A stretch of 64,000 nt of DNA from contig NZ_VDND01000002.1 in NCBI RefSeq assembly GCF_007665395.1, positions 186,001-250,000 on the forward strand, given 5' to 3'. Both the position numbers and the translations under genes were made by a program. The DNA is from Pseudomonas oryzihabitans. GTDB taxonomy: Bacteria; Pseudomonadota; Gammaproteobacteria; Pseudomonadales; Pseudomonadaceae. The notes beneath the pieces were generated by a model that saw only the letters and a program-made list of their open reading frames with translations, was not told the DNA's origin and made no database searches. Below, in pieces: positions 55,304-63,758 of this stretch. Each line of letters opens with the position of its first letter. Positions within the stretch are counted from its first letter, which is position 1.

Positions 55304-55564
55304 ATGAAAGCACGCATTACCAGCGCCGTCCTGGCGCACGCACAAGAGCTGTTCACCCTTGACCTCACCAGCCCCACCGGCATTCGGTACAAGGCCTGGA
55401 ATGGCACCCGTGGACCCCGTAGCCGTGACGCTGGCGACGTAGCCGGGTACATCAATAACACTGGCGCTGCCGTCATCACCCTGGCAGGAGAACGCTACCT
55501 GGCGTATGAGCTGCTGGCGAAACTGCACCGTCTCCAGCATCGCGCACCGGAGGTGTCGGCATGA
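55304..55564 (+). CDS. Small protein resembling the N-terminal part of HNH homing-endonuclease-type proteins
   Basis: In the 86-residue product, LFTLDLTSPTGIRYKAWNG, GDVAGYINNTGAAVITLAG and ERYLAYELLAKLHR resemble the region that precedes the HNH motif in phage HNH endonucleases, but no His-Asn-His motif follows. It could be a stand-alone DNA-binding piece or a remnant. CTGGAGGAAACC precedes ATG 55304. Its stop overlaps the next start (ATGA). Confidence 0.55.
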   Translation: MKARITSAVLAHAQELFTLDLTSPTGIRYKAWNGTRGPRSRDAGDVAGYINNTGAAVITLAGERYLAYELLAKLHRLQHRAPEVSA

Positions 55565-55929
55565 GCTTCGATATGGTGTGGTCGAGAGAGGAACCCGATG
55601 TCCCTGGCCTGTCGCGGGAGTTCGTCCTAGCCGATGATTCCCCCTCGGGGTTGCGGTTCATGGTCGCTGGCTGGCGTGGCCCCGTAGCCGGCTGCCCACG
55701 GGAGAGCACCTGGCCGAAGAACATGGAGCGGGAGGGTGCGCACCTGCACCCCAAGAGCTACGTGATCTCAGTCCTAGTCGGCTGGGAGAGGTTCCTGCCT
55801 GAGCGTGACGGCTGGTTCTGGATTCGCAAGGTCGAGCAGCGGCACTGCAACGACGTACGCGATGCCCTGGAGCATGAGCTGCTGCTGCAAGAGATTGAAC
55901 TGTTAGAGCGACACCTGGAGGCGGCTTAG
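55561..55929 (+). CDS. Unknown element protein, 122 residues
   Basis: Tryptophan-rich protein (MVWSREEPDVPG, VAGWRGPVAG, GWERFLPERDGWFW) ending in a long helix (DALEHELLLQEIELLERHL). No signal or membrane segment. It is the last of the operon; a GC-rich gap of 92 bases separates it from the convergent gene at 56022. Function not recognised. Confidence 0.55.
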   Translation: MSFDMVWSREEPDVPGLSREFVLADDSPSGLRFMVAGWRGPVAGCPRESTWPKNMEREGAHLHPKSYVISVLVGWERFLPERDGWFWIRKVEQRHCNDVRDALEHELLLQEIELLERHLEAA

Positions 55930-56021
55930 GCCGCTTCCCTTTTTGCCCTACATCGAACTATGCCCTACGCCTCGCAGCGTGCACGGATTGAGGTGCAGGC
56001 ACTCGGCAGTGAAACAGCAAA

Positions 56022-56342
56022 CTATTTGCTATCCCACCCAACAACTACACCGTTCTCTAGCGTGATCCGCAGCGCATAGCGTCCTTTGCCGGTGCGGTTG
56101 TACTTCCAGACCTCTTTGACCTTGGTCTTCATTACGCGCTGGTCAGTATCGAGAGGTCTGCCGATAGAGTCGATTAGCTGTTCTGGTGTCTGTCCCTGCC
56201 AGAACATCTTATTCATGATCTTGTTTACGATGACTTCATCACCGTACTTTGCCATCAGCTCCTTTCGTCGAACCCTGTTCAAAAAGGAGACGATCAGCGC
56301 CCAAACGACACAAACCGCGATAAAGCCGAACACGTATTCCAT
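56022..56342 (-). CDS. Membrane-anchored small protein, low GC, at the element's right end
   Basis: The 106-residue protein has one N-terminal membrane segment (VFGFIAVCVVWALIVSFLN) followed by a positive stop (RVRRKE) and a soluble domain with QGQTPEQLIDSIGRPLD and WKYNRTGKGRYALRITLENG, a pattern like DUF2845/SmpA-type beta domains. It is the only minus-strand gene in the element, has roughly half GC (clearly below its neighbours), and lies next to the attachment site, the typical place of a cargo (moron) gene. Function unknown; superinfection exclusion or envelope change is a guess. Confidence 0.7.
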   Translation of the reverse strand: MEYVFGFIAVCVVWALIVSFLNRVRRKELMAKYGDEVIVNKIMNKMFWQGQTPEQLIDSIGRPLDTDQRVMKTKVKEVWKYNRTGKGRYALRITLENGVVVGWDSK

Positions 56343-56453
56343 TGAGGCACATCCCTATACGATATATGGAATGTGACAGGGTAGACGTTCTTGTGCGGCT
56401 AGACCAAACGCAAGCAGTGTCGCCGGGACACACGCCCCGGCCACTTGTCGGGA

Positions 56454-57623
56454 TTATGCGGCGGTGTCACGCTGTAAGTGCTTGTTATTTATGACATTTG
56501 CGCTATCCACGACCTTGTGGATGAAGTGCAGCTTGGCGATCACCGGCGCGGGCAGGGCGAAGGGATAGAAGTCCGGCTGGCCCATGCTGCGTGACAACTC
56601 GTTGAGCATGGCCGCCAATTCGATCCAGGCGTTGGCGAAGCCGAGGAATTCGTCGTCGCTGCGGTCTTCGGCCTCGTACAGTGCCTCGCGGGTGAACGGC
56701 TGAAAATCCAGCTGGGTGGTGGTGGCGTTCATGCCCAGGTTGGCGGCCGTGGCCAGGGTATCCATCATGTGCAGGTAATGGGCCCAGGTTTCCGCCCAGT
56801 CTTCCCAGGGGTGCATGGTGGCGTAGGCGCTGATGTACTGGGTTTCCCATTCCGCGGGAGCACCCTGCTCGTAGTGGCGTTGCAGGGCCTCGCTGTAGTC
56901 GGCGCGTTCGTCGCCGAACAGGCTGCGGAAGGGCGCTTCCCAGTCGGTCCCCGCGACCAGACGGTCGAAGTAGTAGTGGCCGACCTCATGGCGGAAGTGG
57001 CCGAGCAGGGTGCGATAGGGCTCGTGCATGTCGGCCCGGACCTTCTCCCGATGGGCGTCGTCCGCTTCGAGGATGTTCAGGGTGATGAGGCCATTGGCAT
57101 GCCCGGTGGTCGGCGTGCCGTTGGCGTCGGGCGCGAGGAAGTCGAAGGCGAGTCCGCGTTCGGCATCCACGCTTTGCGGTATCACCTGCAGGCCCAGGCC
57201 CAGCAACTGGGCGACCAGTTGGCGCTTGGCCAGCTCCAGCTTGCGCCAGCGTTCACCGTTGCCCTCGAAGGACAGGTCCGGGATGGTGTGGTTGAGCTGG
57301 CAGGCCAGGCAGAACTCGCTGCTGGCCTCGGCCGGGACCAGCCAGTTGCAGGCCGCCGGGGTATCCAGGTTGGCGCAGCGCCGGTAGAGGCTGCTGGACG
57401 CCTCCGGCAGTTGCCAGAGACCCCCTTCGGTGGGCTGCAGTGCGGTCGGCGTGCCCTGATCCGGGGCGTAGCCCAGGGCACTGCCACAGGCCAGGCATTC
57501 GCTGTTGGGAAAGAAGATGGCCTGCCCGCAGGTGCAGTTGGCGACCTTGCGTTGAGTGGGCAGCGACCGCAGAGCATTGCGCTGCAGACGGTTCGAACTG
57601 TAGCTTCCAAGAAAATTGCGCAT
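56454..57623 (-). CDS. Zinc-ribbon metallopeptidase (Peptidase_Mx-like), C-terminus replaced by the element
   Basis: The 389-residue product has an N-terminal zinc-ribbon (CTCGQAIFFPNSECLACGSA) and a peptidase motif HEVGHYYFDRL (HExxH) near residue 215, matching the putative zinc-binding peptidase family (PF15887-like). The substrate is unknown. Residues after FIHKV (codons at 56511-56526) are element-encoded: the last 18 residues (VDSANVINNKHLQRDTAA) replace the 28 native ones now stranded at 48739. The catalytic part is intact, so the protein may still work. In related genomes this gene is found beside the transglutaminase/ATP-grasp cluster that follows. Confidence 0.85.
   Translation of the reverse strand: MRNFLGSYSSNRLQRNALRSLPTQRKVANCTCGQAIFFPNSECLACGSALGYAPDQGTPTALQPTEGGLWQLPEASSSLYRRCANLDTPAACNWLVPAEASSEFCLACQLNHTIPDLSFEGNGERWRKLELAKRQLVAQLLGLGLQVIPQSVDAERGLAFDFLAPDANGTPTTGHANGLITLNILEADDAHREKVRADMHEPYRTLLGHFRHEVGHYYFDRLVAGTDWEAPFRSLFGDERADYSEALQRHYEQGAPAEWETQYISAYATMHPWEDWAETWAHYLHMMDTLATAANLGMNATTTQLDFQPFTREALYEAEDRSDDEFLGFANAWIELAAMLNELSRSMGQPDFYPFALPAPVIAKLHFIHKVVDSANVINNKHLQRDTAA
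56511..56526. repeat. attR core
   Basis: GACCTTGTGGATGAAG, identical to the left copy at 48826-48841; it codes for FIHKV of the metallopeptidase (minus strand). Confidence 0.88.
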
Positions 57624-57682
57624 GAGGGATACCTGGCGAGGACGACGGCGTCCGACTACCAGCCAAATGCTGGCGTCGTGCT

Positions 57683-57825
57683 AGGTTCTGTACGAAACGT
57701 GCCTGCGCTCGATGATGCTTCGTTGAAAACGGCTTCGGAATGCTCATTTGCCGCTCGCAAACTCCGCTTCCTCACCCGTTTTCGCCTCGCCTGATCTTCG
57801 CTCGGCGACTTTTCGTACAGAACCT
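57683..57825. repeat. 143-bp inverted-repeat (MITE-like) element, copy 2
   Basis: Terminal inverted repeats AGGTTCTGTACGAAACGT (57683-57700) and ACTTTTCGTACAGAACCT (57808-57825) match with one mismatch. The inside is homologous, in opposite orientation, to the element at 21025-21170. There is no gene in it. It lies in the 346-base gap between the divergent metallopeptidase and transglutaminase genes and may therefore affect their promoters. Confidence 0.75.
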
Positions 57826-57969
57826 GGCGATTTAGTAGAGTGGCTGGCGCTTGGAGTTCCGGGTTGTTCGTCGCCTGACCCGCGTGGTAGGCCCTTTGCG
57901 GCCCTGCCCGGAATCCGGGGCACGAGATTTGCTCGCTACTTCCGTCTAACCGGTGAACGGAGTCTCCCT

Positions 57970-60900
57970 GTGTCCATCCATGTCGCCCTGCAGCACGTCA
58001 GTCATTACGCCTATGACCGCCCGGTGGAGCTGGGCCCGCAGATCGTCCGCCTGCGCCCGGCACCCCACAGCCGCACCCGGATCCTCTCCTATGCCCTGCG
58101 GGTCCAGCCGGAAGGGCATTTCATCAACTGGCAGCAGGATCCCCAGGGCAACTACCTGGCCCGATTGGTGTTCCCCGAGCCTACCCGCGAATTTCGGGTG
58201 GAAGTGGACCTGGTCGCCGAGATGGCGGTCTTCAATCCCTTCGACTTCTTCCTGGAGCCCTACGCCGAGCGTTTTCCCTTCGTCTACGCGGAGGAAGAGC
58301 GCCGCGAGCTGGGCGCCTTCTGCGAACGCCTGCCGGCCACGCCCCGGTTTGCCAGCTATCTCGCCGAGATATCCCGGGAGCCAGTGCCGACCCTGGATTT
58401 CCTGGTCGCCCTCAACCAGCGGCTGAGCCGCGACGTGGCCTACCTGATCCGCATGGAGCCCGGGGTGCAGACCCCCGAGGAGACCCTGGAGAAGGACTCG
58501 GGCTCCTGCCGCGACAGCGCCTGGCTGCTGGTGCAACTGCTGCGCCACCTGGGCCTGGCGGCGCGCTTCGTCTCCGGCTACCTGATCCAGCTGACCGCCG
58601 ACCAGAAGGCGCTGGACGGCCCCTCCGGCACCGCCGTGGATTTCACCGACCTGCACGCCTGGTGCGAGGTCTATCTGCCCGGCGCGGGCTGGATCGGCCT
58701 CGACCCCACCAGCGGGCTGCTGGCGGGTGAGGGGCACATCCCCCTGGCCTGCAGTCCCGAGCCGGCGTCGGCGGCGCCGATCTCCGGGCTGGTCAGCGAG
58801 AGCGAATGCACCTTCGAGCACCACATGGCGGTGGAGCGGCTGTGGGAGGCACCGCGGGTCACGCGGCCCTACGACGAGCACCAGTGGCGGGACATCCTCG
58901 CCCTCGGCCAGCGGGTGGACAGTGACCTGCTGGTGCAGGACGTGCGCCTGACCCTGGGTGGCGAGCCGACCTTCGTCGCCCTCGACCATCCCGACGACGA
59001 GGAGTGGAGCACCGCCGCCCTGGGGCCGAACAAGCGGCGCCTGGCCACCAAGCTGTTCCAGCGCCTGCGCGAGCACTATGCGCCCAAGGGTCTGGTGCAT
59101 TTCGGCCAGGGCAAGTGGTACCCGGGCGAGCAGCTGCCGCGCTGGTCGCTCAACTGTTTCTGGCGCGCCGACGGCCAGCCGTTGTGGCGCGATGCCGCGC
59201 TGCTGGCCGACGAACGCCTCGACTACGGTGCCGACGCGGCCCTCGCCGAGCGCTTCGTGCAAGGCGTGGCGCAGCGCCTGGGGGTGGCCGACGAGCACCG
59301 CTTCCCGGCGTTCGAAGACTGGCTCTACTTCCTCTGGCGCGAGCAGCGCCTGCCGATCAACGTCGACGCCAGCGATTCGCGGCTGAACGATCCGCTGGAG
59401 CGCGAGCGTCTGCGCCGGGTGTTCGCCCAGGGCCTGGACCGGGTGGTGGGCTACGTCCTGCCGCTGGCCCGGACCGCCGCCGAGGATGCCTGGCGCTCGG
59501 GACCCTGGTTCCTGCGCGAGCAGCAGTGCCGGCTGGTGCCGGGCGATTCGCCGCTGGGCTATCGACTGCCGCTGGAGTCCCAGCCCTGGGTGCGCGAGGA
59601 AGACTATCCCTATCTGCATCCGACCGATCCCAACCAGCCGCTGGCGCCCTTGCCCGATCCGGTCCGGTTGCAGGAGCGCTGGCGTCAGCCGCGGCCGCTT
59701 CCGCAACCTGCCCAGCCCGCGCCGGAGGCCTTCGCCTCGGCCGCCGACATCGTCCGTACCGCCTTCTGCGCCGAGCCGCGCGAGGGGCGGCTGTATCTGT
59801 TCATGCCACCCCTGGCGCGGCTCGAGGATTACCTGGAGCTGGTCGCCGCCATCGAGGACACCGCCACCGCGCTGGGCTGCCCGGTGGTGCTGGAAGGCTA
59901 CGAGCCACCGCGCGATGCTCGCCTGAGCAACTTCCGGGTGACCCCCGATCCGGGTGTCATCGAGGTCAACATCCACCCGGTGGCGAGCTGGGATGCCCTG
60001 GTGGAGCAGACCGAATTCCTCTACGAGGCCGCGCGGCTGTCACGTCTGGCCACCGAGAAGTTCATGATCGATGGCCGCCACACCGGCACCGGCGGTGGCA
60101 GCCACTGCGTGCTCGGCGGGGCCACCCCAGCCGACTCGCCCTTCCTGCGTCGCCCCGATCTGCTGCGCAGCCTGATCAGCTACTGGCACAACCACCCGTC
60201 GCTGTCCTACCTGTTCGCCGGCCTGTTCATCGGCCCGACCTCCCAGGCGCCGCGGGTCGACGAGGCGCGCAACGACGCCCTCTACGAACTGGAGCTGGCC
60301 TTCGCCCAGCTGCCGCCGCCGGGTTCGGACTGTCCGCCCTGGCTGGTGGACCGGCTGCTGCGCAACCTGCTGGTGGACGTGACCGGCAACACCCACCGCG
60401 CCGAATTCTGCATCGACAAGCTCTATTCCCCCGACAGCGCCACGGGCCGCCTCGGCCTGCTGGAGCTGCGCGCCTTCGAGATGCCGCCCCACGGCCGACT
60501 GCAACTGGTGCAGCAATTGCTGCTGCGGGCCCTGGTCGCGCGCTTCTGGCGCGAGCCCTATGCCCCCGAGCGGCTGGCGCGCTGGGGGACCGAATTGCAT
60601 GACCGCTACCTGTTGCCGCACTTCATCCAGGAGGATTTCCAGGACGTCCTCGCCGAGCTGGCCGCGGCCGGCTATGCCTTCGATCCCGCCTGGTTCGCCG
60701 CGCACTTCGAATTCCGCTTTCCCAAGTATGGCGATTTCGCGGTCAAGGGCATCGAGCTGGAGCTGCGCCAGGCGCTGGAGCCCTGGCACGTGCTGGGCGA
60801 GGAGGGCGTCATCGGCGGGACGATGCGCTACGTCGATTCGTCCCTGGAGCGGGTCCAGGTGAAGGTCACCGGGCTGGCGCCCGATCGCTACGCCTTGCTC

Positions 60901-61275
60901 TGCAACGGCGCCCGGGTACCGCTGCGGGCGACCGGCCGGGTCGGAGAGTACGTCGGCGCGGTGCGCTTCCGCGCCTGGCAGCCGGCGTCGGCCCTGCACC
61001 CCAACCTGGGGGTGGATGCGCCCCTGGTGTTCGATCTGCTCGACACCTGGATGCAGCGCTCCCTGGGTGGTTGCCAGTATCATGTGGCCCATCCCGGCGG
61101 TCGTAACTACGCTACGCTACCGGTCAACGCCTACGAGGCGGAAAGCCGGCGCCTGGCGCGCTTCTTCCGTTTCGGGCATACCCCCGGACGCCAGTTGCCG
61201 CTGCCTCTCGACAGCAGTCTGGAAACGCCCTTCACCCTGGATCTGCGCCAGACCCACGTCAGCCGACCGCACTAG
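57970..61275 (+). CDS. Transglutaminase-like and DUF2126 protein
   Basis: The 1101-residue protein has an N-terminal beta-domain ([20 protein letters not shown]), a transglutaminase core with Cys ([16 protein letters not shown]), His ([12 protein letters not shown]) and Asp (GLDPTSG), and a large C-terminal DUF2126 region ([38 protein letters not shown]), which has been related by comparative genomics to carboxylate-amine ligases. I chose GTG 57970 (GGAG seven bases upstream); codons upstream are not conserved. Only two bases separate it from the ATP-grasp gene. Confidence 0.88.
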   Translation: MSIHVALQHVSHYAYDRPVELGPQIVRLRPAPHSRTRILSYALRVQPEGHFINWQQDPQGNYLARLVFPEPTREFRVEVDLVAEMAVFNPFDFFLEPYAERFPFVYAEEERRELGAFCERLPATPRFASYLAEISREPVPTLDFLVALNQRLSRDVAYLIRMEPGVQTPEETLEKDSGSCRDSAWLLVQLLRHLGLAARFVSGYLIQLTADQKALDGPSGTAVDFTDLHAWCEVYLPGAGWIGLDPTSGLLAGEGHIPLACSPEPASAAPISGLVSESECTFEHHMAVERLWEAPRVTRPYDEHQWRDILALGQRVDSDLLVQDVRLTLGGEPTFVALDHPDDEEWSTAALGPNKRRLATKLFQRLREHYAPKGLVHFGQGKWYPGEQLPRWSLNCFWRADGQPLWRDAALLADERLDYGADAALAERFVQGVAQRLGVADEHRFPAFEDWLYFLWREQRLPINVDASDSRLNDPLERERLRRVFAQGLDRVVGYVLPLARTAAEDAWRSGPWFLREQQCRLVPGDSPLGYRLPLESQPWVREEDYPYLHPTDPNQPLAPLPDPVRLQERWRQPRPLPQPAQPAPEAFASAADIVRTAFCAEPREGRLYLFMPPLARLEDYLELVAAIEDTATALGCPVVLEGYEPPRDARLSNFRVTPDPGVIEVNIHPVASWDALVEQTEFLYEAARLSRLATEKFMIDGRHTGTGGGSHCVLGGATPADSPFLRRPDLLRSLISYWHNHPSLSYLFAGLFIGPTSQAPRVDEARNDALYELELAFAQLPPPGSDCPPWLVDRLLRNLLVDVTGNTHRAEFCIDKLYSPDSATGRLGLLELRAFEMPPHGRLQLVQQLLLRALVARFWREPYAPERLARWGTELHDRYLLPHFIQEDFQDVLAELAAAGYAFDPAWFAAHFEFRFPKYGDFAVKGIELELRQALEPWHVLGEEGVIGGTMRYVDSSLERVQVKVTGLAPDRYALLCNGARVPLRATGRVGEYVGAVRFRAWQPASALHPNLGVDAPLVFDLLDTWMQRSLGGCQYHVAHPGGRNYATLPVNAYEAESRRLARFFRFGHTPGRQLPLPLDSSLETPFTLDLRQTHVSRPH

Positions 61276-61277
61276 AC

Positions 61278-63758
61278 ATGCACCCAACCTCCCCACGTGC
61301 CGCCCTCGAGGCGGCCGGCAGCTTCAACGAACTCTGGGACCCTCGCGGTGGCGTGCGGCCGACCTGGCGGCGCTTCTACGGCCATCTGGCCGGTCTGCGG
61401 CCGGCGCAGCTCGACCAGCGCCAGGCGCTGATCGCCCGGCAGATCCAGGAAAACGGCGTGACCTACAACGTCTACGCCGATCCCAAGGGCAGCGACCGGC
61501 CCTGGGCGCTGGACCTGCTGCCGCAGCTGATCTCGGCGGAGGAGTGGGCGCCGTTGGCCGCCGGGGTTGCGCAACGGGCAAGGGTGCTGAACCGGGTGCT
61601 GGGAGACCTGTACGGCGAGCAGCGCCTGCTGCGCGAGGGCCTGCTGCCGCCGGAGCTGGTGTTCGGCCACAACAACTTCCTCTGGGCCTGCCAGGGCCTG
61701 AGGCCGCCGGGCGACACCTGGCTGCACGTCTATGCGGTGGACCTGGCGCGGGCGCCGGATGGTCGCTGGTGGGTGCTGGCGGACCGGACCCAGGCGCCCT
61801 CGGGCGCCGGCTACGCCCTGGAGAACCGCCATATCGTGGCGCGGGCCTTTCCCGAGTTGCACCGCGACCTGCAGGTGCAGTCGCTGAACGGCTATTTCCA
61901 GGCCTTGCAGCGCACCCTGAGCGCCGGGCTGGATACCGGCGACGAGGCGCCCCTGGCGGTCCTGCTCACCCCCGGCCGCTACAACGAGACCTATTTCGAG
62001 CACCTCTACCAGGCGCGGCAACTGGGCTTTCCGCTGGTGGAAGGCCAGGACCTCACGGTGCGCAACGCCTGCCTCTACCTGAAGACCCTGAGTGGTCTCA
62101 GGCGCGTCCATGCGGTGTTCCGCCGCCTGGACGACGATTTCTGCGACCCGTTGGAGCTGCGCACCGACTCGGCGCTGGGCGTGCCCGGCCTGCTGGAGGC
62201 GGTGCGCCAGGGCAACGTCATCATGGCCAATGCCCTGGGCAGCGGCCTGCTGGAGTCGCCCGGGCTGCTGGGCTTCCTGCCGGGGGTGTGCCAGGCGCTG
62301 CTGGGCGAGTCCCTGACGCTGCCCGCCGTCGCCACCTGGTGGTGCGGCGAGACGCCGGTACGGGAGGAGGCGCTGGCGCGGCTGGGCGAGCTGGTGATCA
62401 AGCCGGCCTATCCTTCCCAGCGCTTCGAACCGGTGTTCGGCAAGGCGCTGGATGCCGGGGAGCAGGCCGCCCTGCGCGAGCGCATCGCGGCCCGGCCCCA
62501 CGCCTATGTCGCCCAGGAACGCATCCAGCTGTCGCGGGCGCCGGTCTGGCAGGGCGGCAGCCTGCAGTCGCGGGCCATCGGCATGCGCGTCTACGCGGTG
62601 GCCAGCGAAGGCGGCTACTGGGTGATGCCCGGCGGCCTGACCCGCGTCGCCCATGAGGGCGCCGAGGTGGTTTCCATGCAGCGCGGCGGGTCGAGCAAGG
62701 ACACCTGGGTGCTGGGGGGCGGCCGCAGCGCGACCGAGGTGCCGAGCGCCCGGGTCCTGGGGGTGCGCGATCTGGTGCGCAAGGATCCCTTCCTGCCGTC
62801 GCGTACTGCCGAGAATCTGTTCTGGTACGGCCGCTACAGCGAGCGTTGCGAGGATGCCGCGCGGCTGCTGCGCATCGTGCTCAGCCGCTACCTGGACGCC
62901 GACGACCAGGGCCCGGCGGTGCAGGCCGCCGTCGAGCTGGCCATGGCCCTGGAGTTGCTGCCGGAGGAGGGGACCCTCGCCGAGCAGCTCCACGCGGCTC
63001 TCGGCCCGGGTGAATTCCCCAGTGGCCTGGGGGCCAACCTACAACGCCTGCACTGGGCCGCGGCCCAGGTGCGCGGGCGGCTGTCGCCGGAGAACTGGCG
63101 CGCCGTGCGCGAGGTGGAGCGCGAGGCGCGTGGCCTGGGTCAGGTGGGCAGCGAGCCGGGTGAGGCGCTGCAAAGCCTCAACCGCCTGGTGATGGCGCTG
63201 GCGGCGGTGGCCGGCTTCACCTTCGACGACATGACCCACGACGAGAGCTGGCGCTTCCTGATGATCGGCCGGCGCATCGAGCGGGTGCAATTCCTCGCCG
63301 GCAGCGTGGCGCACTTCCTCGAAGGCGGCGCCACCTGGGATGCGGCCGGATTGGAATGGCTGCTGGAGCTGGGCAACAGCATCATCACCTACCGCTCGCG
63401 CTACCAGGCGGCGCCCCAGCTGATCCCGGTGCTGGACCTGCTGATGCTGCACGAGCACAACCCCTATTCGATCCGCTTCCAGCTGCACGCGCTGATCAAC
63501 GCGGTGGAGCATCTGGAGCGCTACCACGGGCTGCCGCGCGATCCGGCGCTGAACGACGCCTATGACCGGCTGCGCCGCTTCGACCTTGGCACCCTGGAAA
63601 GCACCCTGTTCGGCGACGTCGGCCGGATCGAGGTGCAACAGGGCCTGGCGCGCCTGCTGCGGCAGATCGCCGACGCCAGCGGCCAGCTGTCCGAGCGGGT
63701 CATCTATCGCTGCTTCGCCCATGTCGACGCCGTGAGCCAGCGAACGGTATCCATGTGA
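61278..63758 (+). CDS. Circularly permuted ATP-grasp and alpha-E domain fusion protein
   Basis: The 826-residue protein joins a circularly permuted type-2 ATP-grasp domain (about residues 60-470; LTPGRYNETYFEHLYQAR, VVSMQRGGSSKDTWVLGGG near its end) with an alpha-E (DUF403-type) helical domain (about residues 510-826; LFWYGRYSERCEDAARLLRI). In many genomes these are separate adjacent genes. The pair is predicted to form amide bonds in an unknown peptide or protein tag. The next gene begins within its stop (TGATG). Confidence 0.9.
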   Translation: MHPTSPRAALEAAGSFNELWDPRGGVRPTWRRFYGHLAGLRPAQLDQRQALIARQIQENGVTYNVYADPKGSDRPWALDLLPQLISAEEWAPLAAGVAQRARVLNRVLGDLYGEQRLLREGLLPPELVFGHNNFLWACQGLRPPGDTWLHVYAVDLARAPDGRWWVLADRTQAPSGAGYALENRHIVARAFPELHRDLQVQSLNGYFQALQRTLSAGLDTGDEAPLAVLLTPGRYNETYFEHLYQARQLGFPLVEGQDLTVRNACLYLKTLSGLRRVHAVFRRLDDDFCDPLELRTDSALGVPGLLEAVRQGNVIMANALGSGLLESPGLLGFLPGVCQALLGESLTLPAVATWWCGETPVREEALARLGELVIKPAYPSQRFEPVFGKALDAGEQAALRERIAARPHAYVAQERIQLSRAPVWQGGSLQSRAIGMRVYAVASEGGYWVMPGGLTRVAHEGAEVVSMQRGGSSKDTWVLGGGRSATEVPSARVLGVRDLVRKDPFLPSRTAENLFWYGRYSERCEDAARLLRIVLSRYLDADDQGPAVQAAVELAMALELLPEEGTLAEQLHAALGPGEFPSGLGANLQRLHWAAAQVRGRLSPENWRAVREVEREARGLGQVGSEPGEALQSLNRLVMALAAVAGFTFDDMTHDESWRFLMIGRRIERVQFLAGSVAHFLEGGATWDAAGLEWLLELGNSIITYRSRYQAAPQLIPVLDLLMLHEHNPYSIRFQLHALINAVEHLERYHGLPRDPALNDAYDRLRRFDLGTLESTLFGDVGRIEVQQGLARLLRQIADASGQLSERVIYRCFAHVDAVSQRTVSM

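Larger units (their letters stand above)
48826..56526. mobile_element. 7.7-kb integrative element flanked by a 16-bp att repeat
   Basis: The 16-bp direct repeat GACCTTGTGGATGAAG occurs at both ends (48826-48841 and 56511-56526), so the element is 7685 bp from one core to the next. The left end carries a tyrosine integrase; the right end carries an oppositely oriented low-GC gene. Between them are a serine recombinase with a res-like region, iteron-like repeats, HTH proteins and a tight operon of unknown small proteins. No capsid, terminase, tail, relaxase, conjugation or recognisable replication gene is seen. It may be a phage satellite, a plasmid-like integrated element, or a non-autonomous genomic islet; the sequence does not decide. 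Confidence 0.88.

Noticed and set aside
48826..56526. Complete prophage
   Set aside because: No portal, terminase, capsid, tail or lysis gene is visible in 7.7 kb.
56454..57623. Metallopeptidase as a disrupted pseudogene
   Set aside because: The frame is intact through the HExxH motif and ends in an element-supplied stop; only the last 28 residues differ.
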